Notes: generated by a model from the letters alone, not told the origin. Shown: positions 49,459-61,429, counted from the first letter of the stretch. The stretch is DNA of 64,000 nt from Mucilaginibacter sp. (GCF_028288225.1 NZ_JAQBOC010000061.1:1-64000); one strand, 5' to 3'. A program made the numbers and translations.

Positions 49459-49890
49459 ATGAAAGAACTACTTATGAATAAGCTGCACAGCTACCTGGTT
49501 CAAAACCACCTGGACCTGCTGATCTCCCTGCAGGAAGATCACCGGCTGCCCCACTACCTCGAACACAAGGTCGACTCAGTAATGGACCTTTGCGAAGCAT
49601 TGCAGGCAGAGAACCGCCCGCCCTATGTCATTGAAGCCCTGTGCATGGAAGAACTGACCAGGGATCTCAGGCCATCACGCTTCGAATATATGCGGAGCTT
49701 GCTGGAGGAAGAGTTTGAGGTAGATTACCGGCGCATGAGCACGAGCGGCATCCTGACCTACGAGCTCATCAACCTGACCGGTGCCTGCGAGCCCATTTTC
49801 GAAGTGTTCGGTTTCGGGGAGGAAAACGAGGATAGCAGGGAATTGAAATATGCGGTCATGGGTATGATCGCAGAATACCTTGAACGGTAA
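49459..49890 (+). CDS. DUF1896-like protein
   Basis: [70 protein letters not shown]. Confidence 0.75.
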   Translation: MKELLMNKLHSYLVQNHLDLLISLQEDHRLPHYLEHKVDSVMDLCEALQAENRPPYVIEALCMEELTRDLRPSRFEYMRSLLEEEFEVDYRRMSTSGILTYELINLTGACEPIFEVFGFGEENEDSRELKYAVMGMIAEYLER

Positions 49891-49928
49891 GCAAAGAAGG
49901 AAATAGTCAGAAAGATAAGTGCGGAACA

Positions 49929-52900
49929 ATGGCTTACAATCAGTTTCAAAAACTAAGGGATAATATCACCGCGATTAAAATCGCGCTGGCGCACCGGAAC
50001 GGGCAAACCGCCCATCCTGAAGACCAGGCGGCTTTGCAGGCTTATGCCGGTTTCGGCGGACTGAAAGCGGTGCTGTTTCCTGCCGGGGAAAAGCAGGGCT
50101 GGATTGACCGGAATGCTTCCCGGCAGGATCTGCGCCTGTACCCGTCCATGATGGAACTGCACGAGTTGCTTAAGGACGGTTTGCCGGAAGCGGATTACAA
50201 GGCCGCTGTACAATCCATTCGTGACAGCATCCTGACCGCCTATTACACACCGGCAGTTGTTCCGCAAACGCTGTATGCAGTCTTGAAGGAAAACGGCATC
50301 GACCCTAAACATCCCTATGAACCGAGCAGCGGCGCGGGTATTTTCATCACTGAACTGATCAAGGCCTTCCCAAACACTGAACAGATCACCGCGGTCGAAA
50401 AAGACATCGTTACAGGTATGGTGTTGCGAGCACTGGCAGCGACCTTACCGGCGCCAGTTAATGTGCAGGTCAAAGGGCTGGAAGAAACGGCCGATACAGA
50501 AAATGGGCAGCATGACCTGATCGTCAGCAATATCCCATTCGGCAGTTTCCAGGTTTATGACCCGGCTTTCCCGGATAAGGATATCAGTGGCAAGATCCAC
50601 AATTATTTTTTCGCCAAAGGGCTGGATAAGCTGGCCGACGGTGGCATTATGGCATTCATCACCACAGATGCTTTTCTTAATAATCCGTCTAACCGCGCAG
50701 CCAGGGAATACCTTTTTCACCACGCTGATTTTATCAGCCTCACCGTCATGCCGGATAACCTGATGAAGGATACCGGTAACACCGAAGCGCCCAGCCATTT
50801 ACTGGTTGTGCAAAAGAACAGCAGTAAAACGGAACTGAACGCTGATGAAGAGATGCTGCTGGAAACCGCGCATAAGGCAAATGAGTTCGGCAGGTACCAT
50901 GTCAACGAATTTATCGACACCGAACGGGAACGGATCATCGCCGCAGACACCATCAGGGCGGGTAAGAATCAGTATGGGCAGGCGCACGAGGTCACCTGGC
51001 AGCAGGGCGACATTGCTGCGGTTACAGGCGTTCTCCGGGAGAACCTCCGCGATGGTTTGCAGGCTCATTTCCGGCCTGAAGCTTTCAAGCTGGCGCAAAG
51101 CCCGTTAAATGAAGCGCAAAAAGCAGCACAAAAGCCATTGCTTAACTACCTGCCGATGCCTGAAAATACGGCCGCACAAGTCAGCGTTCAGCTGGGCCTT
51201 TTTGACAGCGCACCCGCCGAAAACGGTAACCGGGCGATGGATTATATAAAGGAATCGGACGAAAATACGGTACAGAAGATCAGCGCCCGGCTCATCGGCA
51301 CCATCCGCACGAAGGATAACCCGGAGCACGAAAGCGTGGTGCTGCTGACCGCCCGCTATCAGGGGGGCAAACAATTCGGGTACAAACTGGTAGCCAACGT
51401 AGAAGGGATCGTTGTGCCTTTTCATTGGCTCAATGGTAACTTGCTCAGCCAGGAGCTGCCACGGCTGGTGGCCGCGCTCCAAAAATATAACCATGATTTT
51501 TACGTCGAAGGCGACCAGAGCCTGAAGGGATTTTTCAATTTCGGCCAGAATGCCGAAATTTATTACCGTGCACTGAACGCCTTTCACCAGGAAGGCAGCC
51601 TGGTCAGCCTGAACGGGCAGACCGGAACGATCCACCGGATCAACGATACGCGCAGCCAGGCCGTCTTTCAGCCGCTGGCCGATCAAAAGGACGCCTTGTT
51701 TTATGAGCGGTATATCACCGTAAGGGATCATTACCTCGCACTATATGCAACTGAAGCCGCCGCGCAAACCGAATACCCGGCCTTCCGCCGCGAACTGGAG
51801 GAGGCTTATAACCAATTTGTGCAGCAATACGGCGAACTCAATCGTCCGGCTAACCGAAGGCTGGTCCTGGCCGATGAAAAGGAGGGCTTTAAACTGCTGT
51901 CCTCTATCGAAGTAAAAAACGGTAACGATTTTCAGCCTGCCGATATCCTGACGGCGCCGGTGTTCCGGAACCGGGAGGACTTTAAAACCGATGACCCGGT
52001 ATCGGCGCTGGCCCGCTGTCTGAATGAAAAAGGTGCGGTCGACCTGAGCTTTATCGGCGCTGTGACGGGGCTTTCTGCAGATGAGGTAACCATCAGCCTG
52101 CAAAGCCATATCTGCCTGAACCCTCAAACCCGGGAATGGGAAACGGTCGACCAGTACCTATCGGGTAACGTGGTGCAGAAGCTGGAAATCGCGCAACAAC
52201 GGGCGGAACAAAACCCGCAGGATGCACATCTGCAACACAGTTTGCAGGCGATCAGCAGGGTGCAACCCGAACCGATCCCTTTTGAGCTGCTGGACTTTAA
52301 CCTTGGTGAGCGCTGGTTCCCGCTGGCTTATTACGAACGGTTCGCCAGTGATTTCTTTGAACTGCCTGTGCATATCGCCTACCTGCATTCCGGCGATAAC
52401 TTTAAAGTCAGTACCAAGGGCAGCAATCTGAAGATCAGCCGGGAATTTGCCATCACGCCAAAAGAAAGCAGCCGCCGGACTTACGGCTATACCTTATTGG
52501 AACACGCAATGGAAAATACCAGCCCTTACTTTAGCTACGAGGTTTCTCTGGGCAGCGGCAAAACTAAAAGATACCCCGATAATGAAGCCATCCAGCTGGC
52601 TCATCAAAAGATCGAAAGCATTCGTTCCGGCTTTGTGGGCTGGTTACAGGAGCTGCCTGCCGAGGAAAAGAAATACCTCGAAAAGCTGTACAACGATACC
52701 TTTAACTGCTATGTACTGCGCGCGTATCAGGGCGATCACCTGAGTTTCCCGGGCCTGGATAAAAAAGCGCTGGGCATCGAAGACCTTTATAGTTCGCAGA
52801 AAAATGCCGCCTGGCGGATTGTGCAGAACCGGGGTGCACTGATCGACCACGAGGTGGGTTTGGGCAAAACGCTGACGATGATCGTGGCAGCGCAGGAAAT

Positions 52901-55529
52901 GAAGCGCCTCGGCATCGTGCATAAACCCATGATCCTGGCGCTTAAGGCAAATGTCAACCAGATCGCTGAAACGTACCGGAAAGCCTATCCCAATGCCCGT
53001 ATCCTAGCGCCCGGAGAAAACGATTTTACGCCCGACAAGCGCCTGCGCCTTTTCCACGAGATCAAAAACAATAACTGGGACTGTATCATCCTGACGCATG
53101 ACCAGTTTGGCAAGATCCCGCAGTCCCCGGAGATCCAGCGGCGCATTTTCCAAACCGAGCTGGATCATACCGAACGTGACCTGGACACGCTGCAGGACGA
53201 AGGCGGCGATATTTCGCGCCGTATGCTCAAGGGGCTGGAAGTCCGCAAAAAGAATTTAACAGCTAAGCTCAAAACGCTCCAGCATGAGATCGAGGGCAAA
53301 AAGGACAAGGGCATCGACTTTAAGGAGATGGCCATCGACCACCTCTTCGTGGACGAATCCCATAAGTTCAAAAACCTGACGTTCACCACCCGGCACGACC
53401 GGGTGGCGGGCCTGGGCAATACCGAAGGCAGCCAGAAGGCGCTTAATATGCTTTTCGCGGTGCGCACACTGCAGGAAAAGTTTGACGCCGATCTCTGTGT
53501 GACTTTTCTGAGCGGCACGCCGATCTCCAACAGCCTGACCGAAATGTACCTGATCTTTAAATACCTGCGGCCAAAGGAAATGGAACGGCAGCGCATTGAG
53601 AACTTTGACGGCTGGGCGGCAGTTTTCGCCAAAAAGACGACCGACTTCGAGTTCTCAGTTACCAATGAAATTATCGCCAAGGAACGCTTCCGGCATTTTA
53701 TCAAAGTACCCGAACTGGCGCTGTTCTATAACGAGATCACCGATTACAAAACTGCTAAACATATCTCCCTGGATAAACCGGCGCTGGACGAACGGCTGGT
53801 CAATATTCCGCCGACCCCCGAGCAGGCTGATTTTATCAAACGGCTGATGCAATTCGCCAAAACCGGCGATGCGACCCTGATCGGGCGTCCCCCTTTGAGC
53901 GATGACGAGGATAAAGGCCGGATGCTGATCGCCACCAATTACGCGAAAAAGATGGCGGCGGATCTACGGCTCATTGACCCGGTTAAATACGAGGATCACC
54001 CGGACTTTAAGGTGAATGTCTGCGCCAGGAAACTGGCCGAATTATACCGGGGCAGTCAAAAGGAACGCGGCACCCAGATCGTGTTTTGCGATATCGGTAC
54101 GCCCAAGCCCGATGCCTTTAATATCTATGATGCCTTGAAGCAAAAGCTGGTCCGGGATATGGCGATCCCGGCAGGTCACATCACTTTTATCCACGACTGG
54201 ACGGATAAGCAGAAACCCGACCTGTTCAAAAAGATGAACCGCGGCGATATCCGCATACTCATCGGCAGTACCGAAAAAGCCGGTACCGGCCTGAACGTGC
54301 AGGAACGGGTGATCGCCATGCACCACCTCGACATCCCCTGGAAACCCAGCGAGCTGGAACAGCGCAATGGGCGCGGCGCGAGGCAGGGCAATAAACTGGC
54401 CAAATCAGGTTACGATAACAAAGTGCAGAACTTTATCTACGCCGTAGAGCAATCCCTTGACAACTATAAGTTTAACCTGCTCAAAAACAAACAGACCTTT
54501 ATCTCGCAGATGAAGAACTGCGAGCTCAACGTGCGCACCATCGATGAGGGTTCCATGGATGAAAAGAGCGGCATGAATTTCTCGGAATACATCGCTATTC
54601 TCTCGGGAGATACGACCCTGCTGGAAAAGACCAAGCTGGAGAAAAGGATCGCGGTCACCGAAAGCCTGAAAACGGCTCACTTCCGGGAGATCGTCCGTAT
54701 CCGCTACCAACTGGAAAATCTGGAATGGGAAAAGGAGCGGAACATACAGATGCTGAAAGTGCTCGAAAATGACCAGGCAGTTTACCATAAGCAGCTGAAA
54801 CTGGAAAAGGACGGCTCGAAAGCCAACCCCATCCGCCTGAAAGAACTGGAAAGTGCTGACAGCAAAGCCATCGGAAACTACCTGATCCGGCTTTACCGGA
54901 CGTGGAAGCCCAAAAGCGCGGCTGATAATCCAAAGGAACTAGGTAGCCTCTACGGTTTTAAACTGTACATCCGGAACGAACAGGAACTGACCAATCTTGA
55001 TGGCAAGCCACTGACCAGGGAGTACAATACCCTGTTTGCTGAGCGGCCGGGCAGCAGTGTCCGCTATACCTTCAGCTCAGGCACGCCCAATACGGATAAT
55101 CCCAAGCTGGCGGCCCGCTATTTCCTGAACGCCATTGACAAGGTGGACGGCCTGGTGGAAAAGCAGGGAAGGGAGCTCCGGGAAATGGAAGAACAGCTGC
55201 CCCAATTGCAAAGCCTGCTGGGCAAACCTTTTGAAAAAGAAACCGAACTGCAGCAGATGAAAGGTGAATTATCCCGGCTGGAAAGGGAGATCGCGCAAAA
55301 GATCCTGGAAAAACAAGCGGCACAAAACCAGCAGGAGGGATCCGAAGAAATGCTTGCAGATGAGAAAAAAAACGGGATCAACCAGGCGGAAGCAAAGGTT
55401 ATTGCCATGCCCGGCCAGCAAAAACAAAACGACCCCGAGAAATGGGTAACGCAGGCCGTAGTCAATGGGAGCGCGCTGCGCGGGGAGATATCGCTGCGTG
55501 GCAAAAAGACGAAAGGTTTAAAATTATGA
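49929..55529 (+). CDS. Giant N6-adenine methylase / SNF2-type helicase fusion typical of Bacteroidota conjugative elements
   Basis: Methylase-like [16 protein letters not shown]; helicase [89 protein letters not shown]. Confidence 0.9.
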   Translation: MAYNQFQKLRDNITAIKIALAHRNGQTAHPEDQAALQAYAGFGGLKAVLFPAGEKQGWIDRNASRQDLRLYPSMMELHELLKDGLPEADYKAAVQSIRDSILTAYYTPAVVPQTLYAVLKENGIDPKHPYEPSSGAGIFITELIKAFPNTEQITAVEKDIVTGMVLRALAATLPAPVNVQVKGLEETADTENGQHDLIVSNIPFGSFQVYDPAFPDKDISGKIHNYFFAKGLDKLADGGIMAFITTDAFLNNPSNRAAREYLFHHADFISLTVMPDNLMKDTGNTEAPSHLLVVQKNSSKTELNADEEMLLETAHKANEFGRYHVNEFIDTERERIIAADTIRAGKNQYGQAHEVTWQQGDIAAVTGVLRENLRDGLQAHFRPEAFKLAQSPLNEAQKAAQKPLLNYLPMPENTAAQVSVQLGLFDSAPAENGNRAMDYIKESDENTVQKISARLIGTIRTKDNPEHESVVLLTARYQGGKQFGYKLVANVEGIVVPFHWLNGNLLSQELPRLVAALQKYNHDFYVEGDQSLKGFFNFGQNAEIYYRALNAFHQEGSLVSLNGQTGTIHRINDTRSQAVFQPLADQKDALFYERYITVRDHYLALYATEAAAQTEYPAFRRELEEAYNQFVQQYGELNRPANRRLVLADEKEGFKLLSSIEVKNGNDFQPADILTAPVFRNREDFKTDDPVSALARCLNEKGAVDLSFIGAVTGLSADEVTISLQSHICLNPQTREWETVDQYLSGNVVQKLEIAQQRAEQNPQDAHLQHSLQAISRVQPEPIPFELLDFNLGERWFPLAYYERFASDFFELPVHIAYLHSGDNFKVSTKGSNLKISREFAITPKESSRRTYGYTLLEHAMENTSPYFSYEVSLGSGKTKRYPDNEAIQLAHQKIESIRSGFVGWLQELPAEEKKYLEKLYNDTFNCYVLRAYQGDHLSFPGLDKKALGIEDLYSSQKNAAWRIVQNRGALIDHEVGLGKTLTMIVAAQEMKRLGIVHKPMILALKANVNQIAETYRKAYPNARILAPGENDFTPDKRLRLFHEIKNNNWDCIILTHDQFGKIPQSPEIQRRIFQTELDHTERDLDTLQDEGGDISRRMLKGLEVRKKNLTAKLKTLQHEIEGKKDKGIDFKEMAIDHLFVDESHKFKNLTFTTRHDRVAGLGNTEGSQKALNMLFAVRTLQEKFDADLCVTFLSGTPISNSLTEMYLIFKYLRPKEMERQRIENFDGWAAVFAKKTTDFEFSVTNEIIAKERFRHFIKVPELALFYNEITDYKTAKHISLDKPALDERLVNIPPTPEQADFIKRLMQFAKTGDATLIGRPPLSDDEDKGRMLIATNYAKKMAADLRLIDPVKYEDHPDFKVNVCARKLAELYRGSQKERGTQIVFCDIGTPKPDAFNIYDALKQKLVRDMAIPAGHITFIHDWTDKQKPDLFKKMNRGDIRILIGSTEKAGTGLNVQERVIAMHHLDIPWKPSELEQRNGRGARQGNKLAKSGYDNKVQNFIYAVEQSLDNYKFNLLKNKQTFISQMKNCELNVRTIDEGSMDEKSGMNFSEYIAILSGDTTLLEKTKLEKRIAVTESLKTAHFREIVRIRYQLENLEWEKERNIQMLKVLENDQAVYHKQLKLEKDGSKANPIRLKELESADSKAIGNYLIRLYRTWKPKSAADNPKELGSLYGFKLYIRNEQELTNLDGKPLTREYNTLFAERPGSSVRYTFSSGTPNTDNPKLAARYFLNAIDKVDGLVEKQGRELREMEEQLPQLQSLLGKPFEKETELQQMKGELSRLEREIAQKILEKQAAQNQQEGSEEMLADEKKNGINQAEAKVIAMPGQQKQNDPEKWVTQAVVNGSALRGEISLRGKKTKGLKL

Positions 55530-55716
55530 ATGCCCCGACCTTTCAACATATCCGTTGTCCGCTGCACCGTTACATTTTTTCGATCGCTGCTATCCGCCAT
55601 CGGGTAGAACAGCACTATGAAGGCCGCATGCTCAATTTATTCGCCCGGCAAACGAAACGCGCGGCAGGTGACTCAGGAATGACCCCGACCCAACCAAATA
55701 CAGCAAATATAAGACC

Positions 55717-56037
55717 ATGAGCAACAGTATATATCACATCAATAAAGGCATTAATAAGAGTATTGAGTTCCGGGGGCTTAAAGCGCAATATATCTGGTAT
55801 TTCGGCGGCATGGTGATCGCGCTGATGATCTTTTTTGCCGTCCTGTACATCGCGGGAGCGGGAACAGTCATGTGTTTTGCGGTAATCGGCGGAAGCGGTG
55901 CTTACATGAGCATCAGACTCTTTGCCATGAGCAGGAAATACGGTGAATACGGCATGATGAAAGCCCTTGCTAAACGGCGTGTACCCCAGGTGCTGAAATC
56001 CTATAGCCGCAAATTATTTCGGTATTTATCAAGATAA
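55717..56037 (+). CDS. traF: Conjugative transposon protein TraF (DUF4133-like)
   Basis: YHINKGINKSIEFRGLKAQYIWYFGGMVIALMIFFAVLYIAG. Confidence 0.85.
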   Translation: MSNSIYHINKGINKSIEFRGLKAQYIWYFGGMVIALMIFFAVLYIAGAGTVMCFAVIGGSGAYMSIRLFAMSRKYGEYGMMKALAKRRVPQVLKSYSRKLFRYLSR

Positions 56038-56043
56038 GGAGGA

Positions 56044-56853
56044 ATGAAAATGAAAAAGCTAAGGCCAGTGCCGTTATTCACGATTGAGGGAACCAGCTTC
56101 CTGGTTGATATCGAAAAGCAGGTATTACGGCAAACCAATGACCATGCCAATGAAATATCCTTTATCAACGATATGCAGGATCACGGCGCTTTTTACCGTT
56201 TGCTCTATGATCCGGATGAATTGCGGGCGGCGAAAGATCTTTTTGATCAGAACCGGGTAAAAGTTATCGATGTTCCCCAAATGACCGACCTCGACCGCGA
56301 GGGAATGGCAGCCAGGTATGGCCTGCCGCCGGAGCTGGTGATGGGTAAATCGGACTTCGAGCTTATCGTTGACCAGGAAGCATTGGACTTGCGCCTGAAA
56401 GGCGCACTGCCCAGGATCGATATCGCCGGTGAGGGATTTATCATAGACCTCCGCCTGCAGGAACTGCGGCACGCCAAAAACTTTCACCCGGTCATCAGTT
56501 TAAAATCATTCGGCCTTAGCGGCGACGGCTCAAAGTATGAGGCTTTCTACCACCCGCTCCTAAAACAGGTGGTGAAGATCGACCCCAAACTGACGGAATT
56601 CCCGGGCAGCGTGGTCAGGATCCAGATACCCAACGGGACCGGCCTCGACCCGGTGGCCGCTGCCCGTCAGTATGGTATGGAGGAAAGGGAGCTGCTCCGC
56701 CGCTACCCGATCCAAAAAGAGCTGAAAGCAGCGGTCATCCCGCTCAGCGAAACCCATATTCCCGCGCTTATCCGGCGCAACCGCGAACAATTGCGGCGGG
56801 AGCACCAGGAAATAGTACGGCAAATGAAGCCCAAAAACAGGCCACGCTTTTAA
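56044..56853 (+). CDS. Conjugation-module protein with two internal repeats
   Basis: FLVDIEKQVLRQTNDHANEISF...LDREGMAARYGLPPELV and FIIDLRLQELRHAKNFHPVISL...LDPVAAARQYGMEERELL. Confidence 0.65.
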   Translation: MKMKKLRPVPLFTIEGTSFLVDIEKQVLRQTNDHANEISFINDMQDHGAFYRLLYDPDELRAAKDLFDQNRVKVIDVPQMTDLDREGMAARYGLPPELVMGKSDFELIVDQEALDLRLKGALPRIDIAGEGFIIDLRLQELRHAKNFHPVISLKSFGLSGDGSKYEAFYHPLLKQVVKIDPKLTEFPGSVVRIQIPNGTGLDPVAAARQYGMEERELLRRYPIQKELKAAVIPLSETHIPALIRRNREQLRREHQEIVRQMKPKNRPRF

Positions 56854-56905
56854 AGCAGCCTCAGTTAGAGAGGGGCTTAAAAAAAACAGAGAAGAATAAA
56901 CGGAG

Positions 56906-59359
56906 ATGGAAAAAGAGTTGAAGGATATATTACCGATTATGGGCGTGGAGCATGACTGCATCCTGTCCACGCAAGGGGAATTTACCGTGGTGTTCAAAGC
57001 CACGCTGCCGGAAGTGTTTACGCTATCGGACGAGGATTACGAAAACCTGCACCAGGCCTGGCTGAAAGCGGTTAAAGTGCTGCCCAAAAACAGCGTGCTG
57101 CACAAGCAGGACTGGTTCGTCCGGCGCAACTACCAGGCCGCTGAACAAAAAAAGCAGCGCAGCTTTTTAAACGAAAGCAGTGCGCGCTATTTCAGCGGCA
57201 GGCCGTATCTGCAGCATGACTGCTATATCCTGCTGACGAAAAGACCGGCAGGCCGGAAACCGGGCAATTCCGTTTTTTCCAACCTGCTCCGGCCGTCCCT
57301 CGTTCCCAGCGAGACACTGAAGCCGCAGGCTTTGAGAGAATTCCTGGACCTGGCCGGGCAGTTTAAACGCCTGCTGGAAGACGGCCGCCTGGTCAAACTG
57401 ACCCAGCTGAAAGCGGCTGACCTGCAAAGCCTGCCCCGAAAAACCGGACTGATCGAGCGGTATTGCTGCCTGCCGGAACAGGATGAGCAGCAGGTATACA
57501 AAGACATTCAATTTCAGGATACTATCCGCATCGGGGACCAGCAGCTGGCGATCTATACCTTAGGCGATGCGGAAGACCTGCCCGGTCTTTGCGGTTCGCG
57601 GATCACCTATGATGCTTATTCTACGGATAAAACCAAATTCCCGGTCAGCTTCGCCGCCGGCCTGGGATTACTGCTGCCCTGCAACCATATCTATAACCAG
57701 TTCATCCTGGTCGGCGACGCACAGGATACGCTCCGGCAACTGGAGAAAAAGCGCCTGCGGCTGCAATCCCTGTCCGCTTATTCCCGTGAAAATGCAATTT
57801 CCCTGGAGGCGACCAACGACTTTTTAAACGAGGCGATCAGCCAGCAAAGGCTCCCGGTCAAGGCGCATTTCAACGTGATGGTCTGGTCGGACAACCCGGA
57901 AGAGCTGAAGGACATGAAAAACCAGGTCGCCTCGGCACTGGCCGGGATGGATGCCGCTGCCAAACCCGAAACGGCGGGTGCCGCGCAGATCTGGTGGGCG
58001 GGCATCCCCGGCAACGCGGCGGATTTCCCGGTCAATGACACCTTTGATACCTTCGCGGAACAGGCCTGCTGTTTCCTGAACCTGGAAAGTAACTATAAGA
58101 GCGCGGCACCGGATGAGGGCATCCGTTTTTGTGACCGTTCCGGCAGGCCGGTGTTTGTGGACCTGTTTGACGGGCCGCGCAGGGAAGGCATTTCTTCCAA
58201 TATGGGGGTGCTTTGTTGCGGGACCTCCGGTGGCGGTAAATCGATGACCGTCAATCATATCCTCCGTTCCCTGTATGACCAGGGGGCGCATTGCGTAACG
58301 GTAGACATCGGCGGCAGCTACCTGGGTTTGTGCGAGCTGGTTGGCGGCTATTATTTCACCTATACGGAAGAAAACCCTATCCGTTTTAACCCTTTTTATA
58401 TCAAAGCCGGGGAAATCCCGGATACGGAAAAAAAGGAAAGCCTGAAAGCCTTGCTGGTCGCCTTGTGGAAGCAGGAAAACGAAGGGTTTAACCGCTCGGA
58501 ATACGTCGCGCTGTCCAATGCGCTGCAGGGATTTTACCGGTACCTGGAAAAGGACAAGAGCCTGTTTCCCTGCTTCAATACTTTTTACGAGTACCTCGAA
58601 ACGCATTATGTGGACGTATTGAAGGGGCAGCGGGTAAAGGACCGCGATTTCGACGTCGATAATTTTTTATACGTGCTCAGGCCCTATTACGAAGGCGGGG
58701 AGTTCGATTACCTGCTCAACGGCAAAGAGAACCTGGACCTGTTAGACCAACCCTTTATTGTCATAGAGCTGGACAACATCAAAGACCACCCGATCCTGTT
58801 CCCGGTGGTAACGCTCATTATCATGGAGCTGTTCATCAGCAAGATGCGCAAGCTGAAAGGCGTAAGAAAAGTTTTGACCATTGACGAAGCCTGGAAAGCC
58901 ATTGCCAAATCCGGTATGGCGGAATTCCTGAAATATGCCTTTAAGACGATCCGCAAGTTTAACGGCATTCCCATTGTCATCACCCAGGAACTGGAAGACC
59001 TGGTCTCATCGCCGATCATCAAGGACGCCATCATCAATAACGCCGATATCAAAATATTGATGGACATGCGGAAATTCCAGGGCAGGATCGAAAAGCTGCA
59101 GGATGTACTGGGGCTGCCGGAAAAAGGCAAGACCATATTACTATCGGTCAACAAGGATAACCACGAGATCTTCATTGACATCGGGGGACAACAGCTGAAA
59201 GTATATAAAAATGAGCTGTGCCCGGAAGAATATTATGCCTACACCACGGAAGGAACCGAAAGGGTGAAAGTCATGGAACTGGCCGCCAGGCACGGCAGCG
59301 TTCAAAAGGGCATTGAAGCCATGGTAAAGGAAATGCAGCAACCCAAATTATTAGCGTGA
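56906..59359 (+). CDS. traG: TraG-family (VirB4-like) conjugation ATPase
   Basis: VLCCGTSGGGKSMTVNHILRSL; VLTIDEAWKAIAKSGMAEFLKYAFKTIRKFNG; VITQELEDLVSSPIIKDAIINNADIKILMDMR. Confidence 0.95.
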   Translation: MEKELKDILPIMGVEHDCILSTQGEFTVVFKATLPEVFTLSDEDYENLHQAWLKAVKVLPKNSVLHKQDWFVRRNYQAAEQKKQRSFLNESSARYFSGRPYLQHDCYILLTKRPAGRKPGNSVFSNLLRPSLVPSETLKPQALREFLDLAGQFKRLLEDGRLVKLTQLKAADLQSLPRKTGLIERYCCLPEQDEQQVYKDIQFQDTIRIGDQQLAIYTLGDAEDLPGLCGSRITYDAYSTDKTKFPVSFAAGLGLLLPCNHIYNQFILVGDAQDTLRQLEKKRLRLQSLSAYSRENAISLEATNDFLNEAISQQRLPVKAHFNVMVWSDNPEELKDMKNQVASALAGMDAAAKPETAGAAQIWWAGIPGNAADFPVNDTFDTFAEQACCFLNLESNYKSAAPDEGIRFCDRSGRPVFVDLFDGPRREGISSNMGVLCCGTSGGGKSMTVNHILRSLYDQGAHCVTVDIGGSYLGLCELVGGYYFTYTEENPIRFNPFYIKAGEIPDTEKKESLKALLVALWKQENEGFNRSEYVALSNALQGFYRYLEKDKSLFPCFNTFYEYLETHYVDVLKGQRVKDRDFDVDNFLYVLRPYYEGGEFDYLLNGKENLDLLDQPFIVIELDNIKDHPILFPVVTLIIMELFISKMRKLKGVRKVLTIDEAWKAIAKSGMAEFLKYAFKTIRKFNGIPIVITQELEDLVSSPIIKDAIINNADIKILMDMRKFQGRIEKLQDVLGLPEKGKTILLSVNKDNHEIFIDIGGQQLKVYKNELCPEEYYAYTTEGTERVKVMELAARHGSVQKGIEAMVKEMQQPKLLA

Positions 59360-60042
59360 TCATGAAAAAAATAATATTTACTATCGGCGTTATGGTGGCG
59401 CTCACAATCGCCCGGCCCGAAAGATCACAGGCCCAGGTCCCCATCGTGGGCTTGTTCACCTCAGCGCTCAAAAAGATCATCACGGCTATCGACCTGAAGG
59501 TACAACGACTGCAAAACCAGACGATTGCGCTGCAAAATGCGGAACAACAACTGGAAAACAACATGTCGCTGGGTAGGCTGAACGATATCTCCGGCTGGCT
59601 GAACAAGGAAAAGAATTTATACCAGGGGTATTACCAGGAACTGGCGCAGGTCAAAACCATTATTGCAGATTATGACGTGGTAAAACGGATCATCAGCCAG
59701 CAAAAGCAATTGCTCAGCGAGTACCAAAGCGCCAATGCGCTTTTTCACCGGGACAAGCATTTTTCAGCCGGAGAAATCAGCTACATGGGGAATATCTATG
59801 CCGGTATCCTGCAGGAAAGCCTGCGTAACCTGGACGAGGTGCTCTTAGCGGTCAACTCCTTCATCACCCAGATGGATGACGCGGGGAGGCTGCAAAGGAT
59901 ACATCAGGCCTCCAGTGGCATGCAGGCCAATTTGGACCACCTCCGGCAGTTCAACCAGCAGAACGTGATGCTCAGCCTGGCCCGTGTTAGGGACGAACAG
60001 GACAGGTTAGCAGTAAAACAGCTTTATGGCATTACCCCCTAA
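59356..60042 (+). CDS. traI: TraI-like (DUF4141-like) conjugation protein, paralogue 1
   Basis: Signal peptide; ALKKIITAIDLKVQRLQNQTIALQNAEQQLENNMSLGRLNDISGWLNKEKNLYQGYYQEL. Confidence 0.85.
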   Translation: MIMKKIIFTIGVMVALTIARPERSQAQVPIVGLFTSALKKIITAIDLKVQRLQNQTIALQNAEQQLENNMSLGRLNDISGWLNKEKNLYQGYYQELAQVKTIIADYDVVKRIISQQKQLLSEYQSANALFHRDKHFSAGEISYMGNIYAGILQESLRNLDEVLLAVNSFITQMDDAGRLQRIHQASSGMQANLDHLRQFNQQNVMLSLARVRDEQDRLAVKQLYGITP

Positions 60043-60056
60043 GCCCCTGAAGGGGG
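60035..60056. repeat. CCCCCT...AGGGGG hairpin, copy 2 (overlaps the TraI-like stop codon)
   Basis: CCCCCTAAGCCCCTGAAGGGGG. Confidence 0.7.
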
Positions 60057-60099
60057 ATAAAAGCAGCAGCATCAGCATATAAACAAAAAATAGAGTTTT

Positions 60100-60753
60100 A
60101 TGAAACGGATAAAAAAGACCGGGTTATTTTTTCTTTTCACCAGCCTTACCTTAATGCAGGTGAAAGCACAGTTCTTAGGCGGCTTTTTCAGCCAGCAATC
60201 CCAAAAAGAGCAGTTAATGGCAGTGCAGATCGCTGACCTGGAGATCTGCCTGCAGGCCATCAAAGGCGGCTACCGCATTGCTGAAAACGGGTTAAGTACG
60301 GCACATGAGCTCAAAAACGGCACCTTCGGTTTACATACCGCCTATTTTAATTCCCTTTGGCAGGTCAAACCGGTGGTACAAAACAATCTCCAAGGTAAGG
60401 CCATCGCCGGTTTGCAACAGCAAATTATCCATGTGTTTTCCGGTGAGATCAGCTGGCAGCAACAGCAAAAACTATTGCAGCCTAACGAGCTGGCCTATCT
60501 GCAAAATGTTTATGACAATATCATAGCAGCATGCAAAAAGGACCTGGACGAATTGACGCTGGTACTGACACCCGGCAAGTTGCAGCTGACCGACCAGCAA
60601 AGGCTGGAACGGTTGGATCATTTGTATAATGCTATGAAGGATAAGTACGCCTTTACCGGGTATTTCACTGCGAAATGCCGGAAGCTGGCTACCGGCCGGT
60701 TACAGGCCCAAAGAGAAAAGCAACAGCTTAAAAAATTATACGGGATCAATTGA
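60100..60753 (+). CDS. TraI-like paralogue 2
   Basis: Signal peptide; LANEYLQN-type helical segment; C-terminal QQLKKLYGIN shared with neighbours. Confidence 0.7.
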   Translation: MKRIKKTGLFFLFTSLTLMQVKAQFLGGFFSQQSQKEQLMAVQIADLEICLQAIKGGYRIAENGLSTAHELKNGTFGLHTAYFNSLWQVKPVVQNNLQGKAIAGLQQQIIHVFSGEISWQQQQKLLQPNELAYLQNVYDNIIAACKKDLDELTLVLTPGKLQLTDQQRLERLDHLYNAMKDKYAFTGYFTAKCRKLATGRLQAQREKQQLKKLYGIN

Positions 60754-60784
60754 GATAAAAACAGAAAGGGTCAAGGTAAAAAAT

Positions 60785-61429
60785 ATGAAAAGCGTGTTTA
60801 AAATGGGATTTGTCTTACTGGTGACGGTATGTTTTTCTTCAGAGATAAGTCGGGCGCAGTCCGTTGCCCAATGCCTCGAGCAGCTCAGCCTGGACTACCG
60901 GAAGCTTGCCGGGCTGAAAAGCATTTTACAGCAAATGTACAAAGGTTATGAGGTGCTCAATAAAAGCTATAACGCCGTAAAGGCTGTATCACAGGGAAAC
61001 TTCAGCTTGCACGAAGCATTTCTCGACGGCCTGATGCTTGTCAGCCCTGCTGTCCGGAAGTACCCCAGGATAGCGGACATCATTAATGATCAGGCTGCGC
61101 TAGTCGGTGAATATAAAGCCGCCTGCACGACTTTCCGGCGCGATCCGCATTTTGACCCGGACGAGACCGGCTACATGATGGCTGTTTATGATCACCTGGT
61201 CAGCGCCAGCCTGAAAAACCTGGATGATCTGACCATGGTGGTGACGGACAGCCAACTGCGGATGAGTGATGCGGAGCGGCTGACAGCGATTGACCGGATC
61301 TATACAGACAGCCATAGCCAGCTGAGTTTTTTAAGAAGATTTAACGATCAGGCGTATAAAACCGCCTTGCAAAGATCAAGGGATGTAAACGACCGCCGGA
61401 CACTCAAAAAGCTGTATGGCATAAACTAA
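60785..61429 (+). CDS. TraI-like paralogue 3
   Basis: Signal peptide; FRRDPHFDPDETGYMMAVYDHLVSASLKNLDDLTMVV; C-terminal RRTLKKLYGIN. Confidence 0.75.
   Translation: MKSVFKMGFVLLVTVCFSSEISRAQSVAQCLEQLSLDYRKLAGLKSILQQMYKGYEVLNKSYNAVKAVSQGNFSLHEAFLDGLMLVSPAVRKYPRIADIINDQAALVGEYKAACTTFRRDPHFDPDETGYMMAVYDHLVSASLKNLDDLTMVVTDSQLRMSDAERLTAIDRIYTDSHSQLSFLRRFNDQAYKTALQRSRDVNDRRTLKKLYGIN

Noticed and set aside
49953-55720. Antisense and overlapping ORFs in the methylase-helicase gene, and 55442..55720
   Set aside because: No domain signatures; the + strand 1866-aa frame accounts for the region, and the short 55442 ORF mostly overlaps its 3' end.
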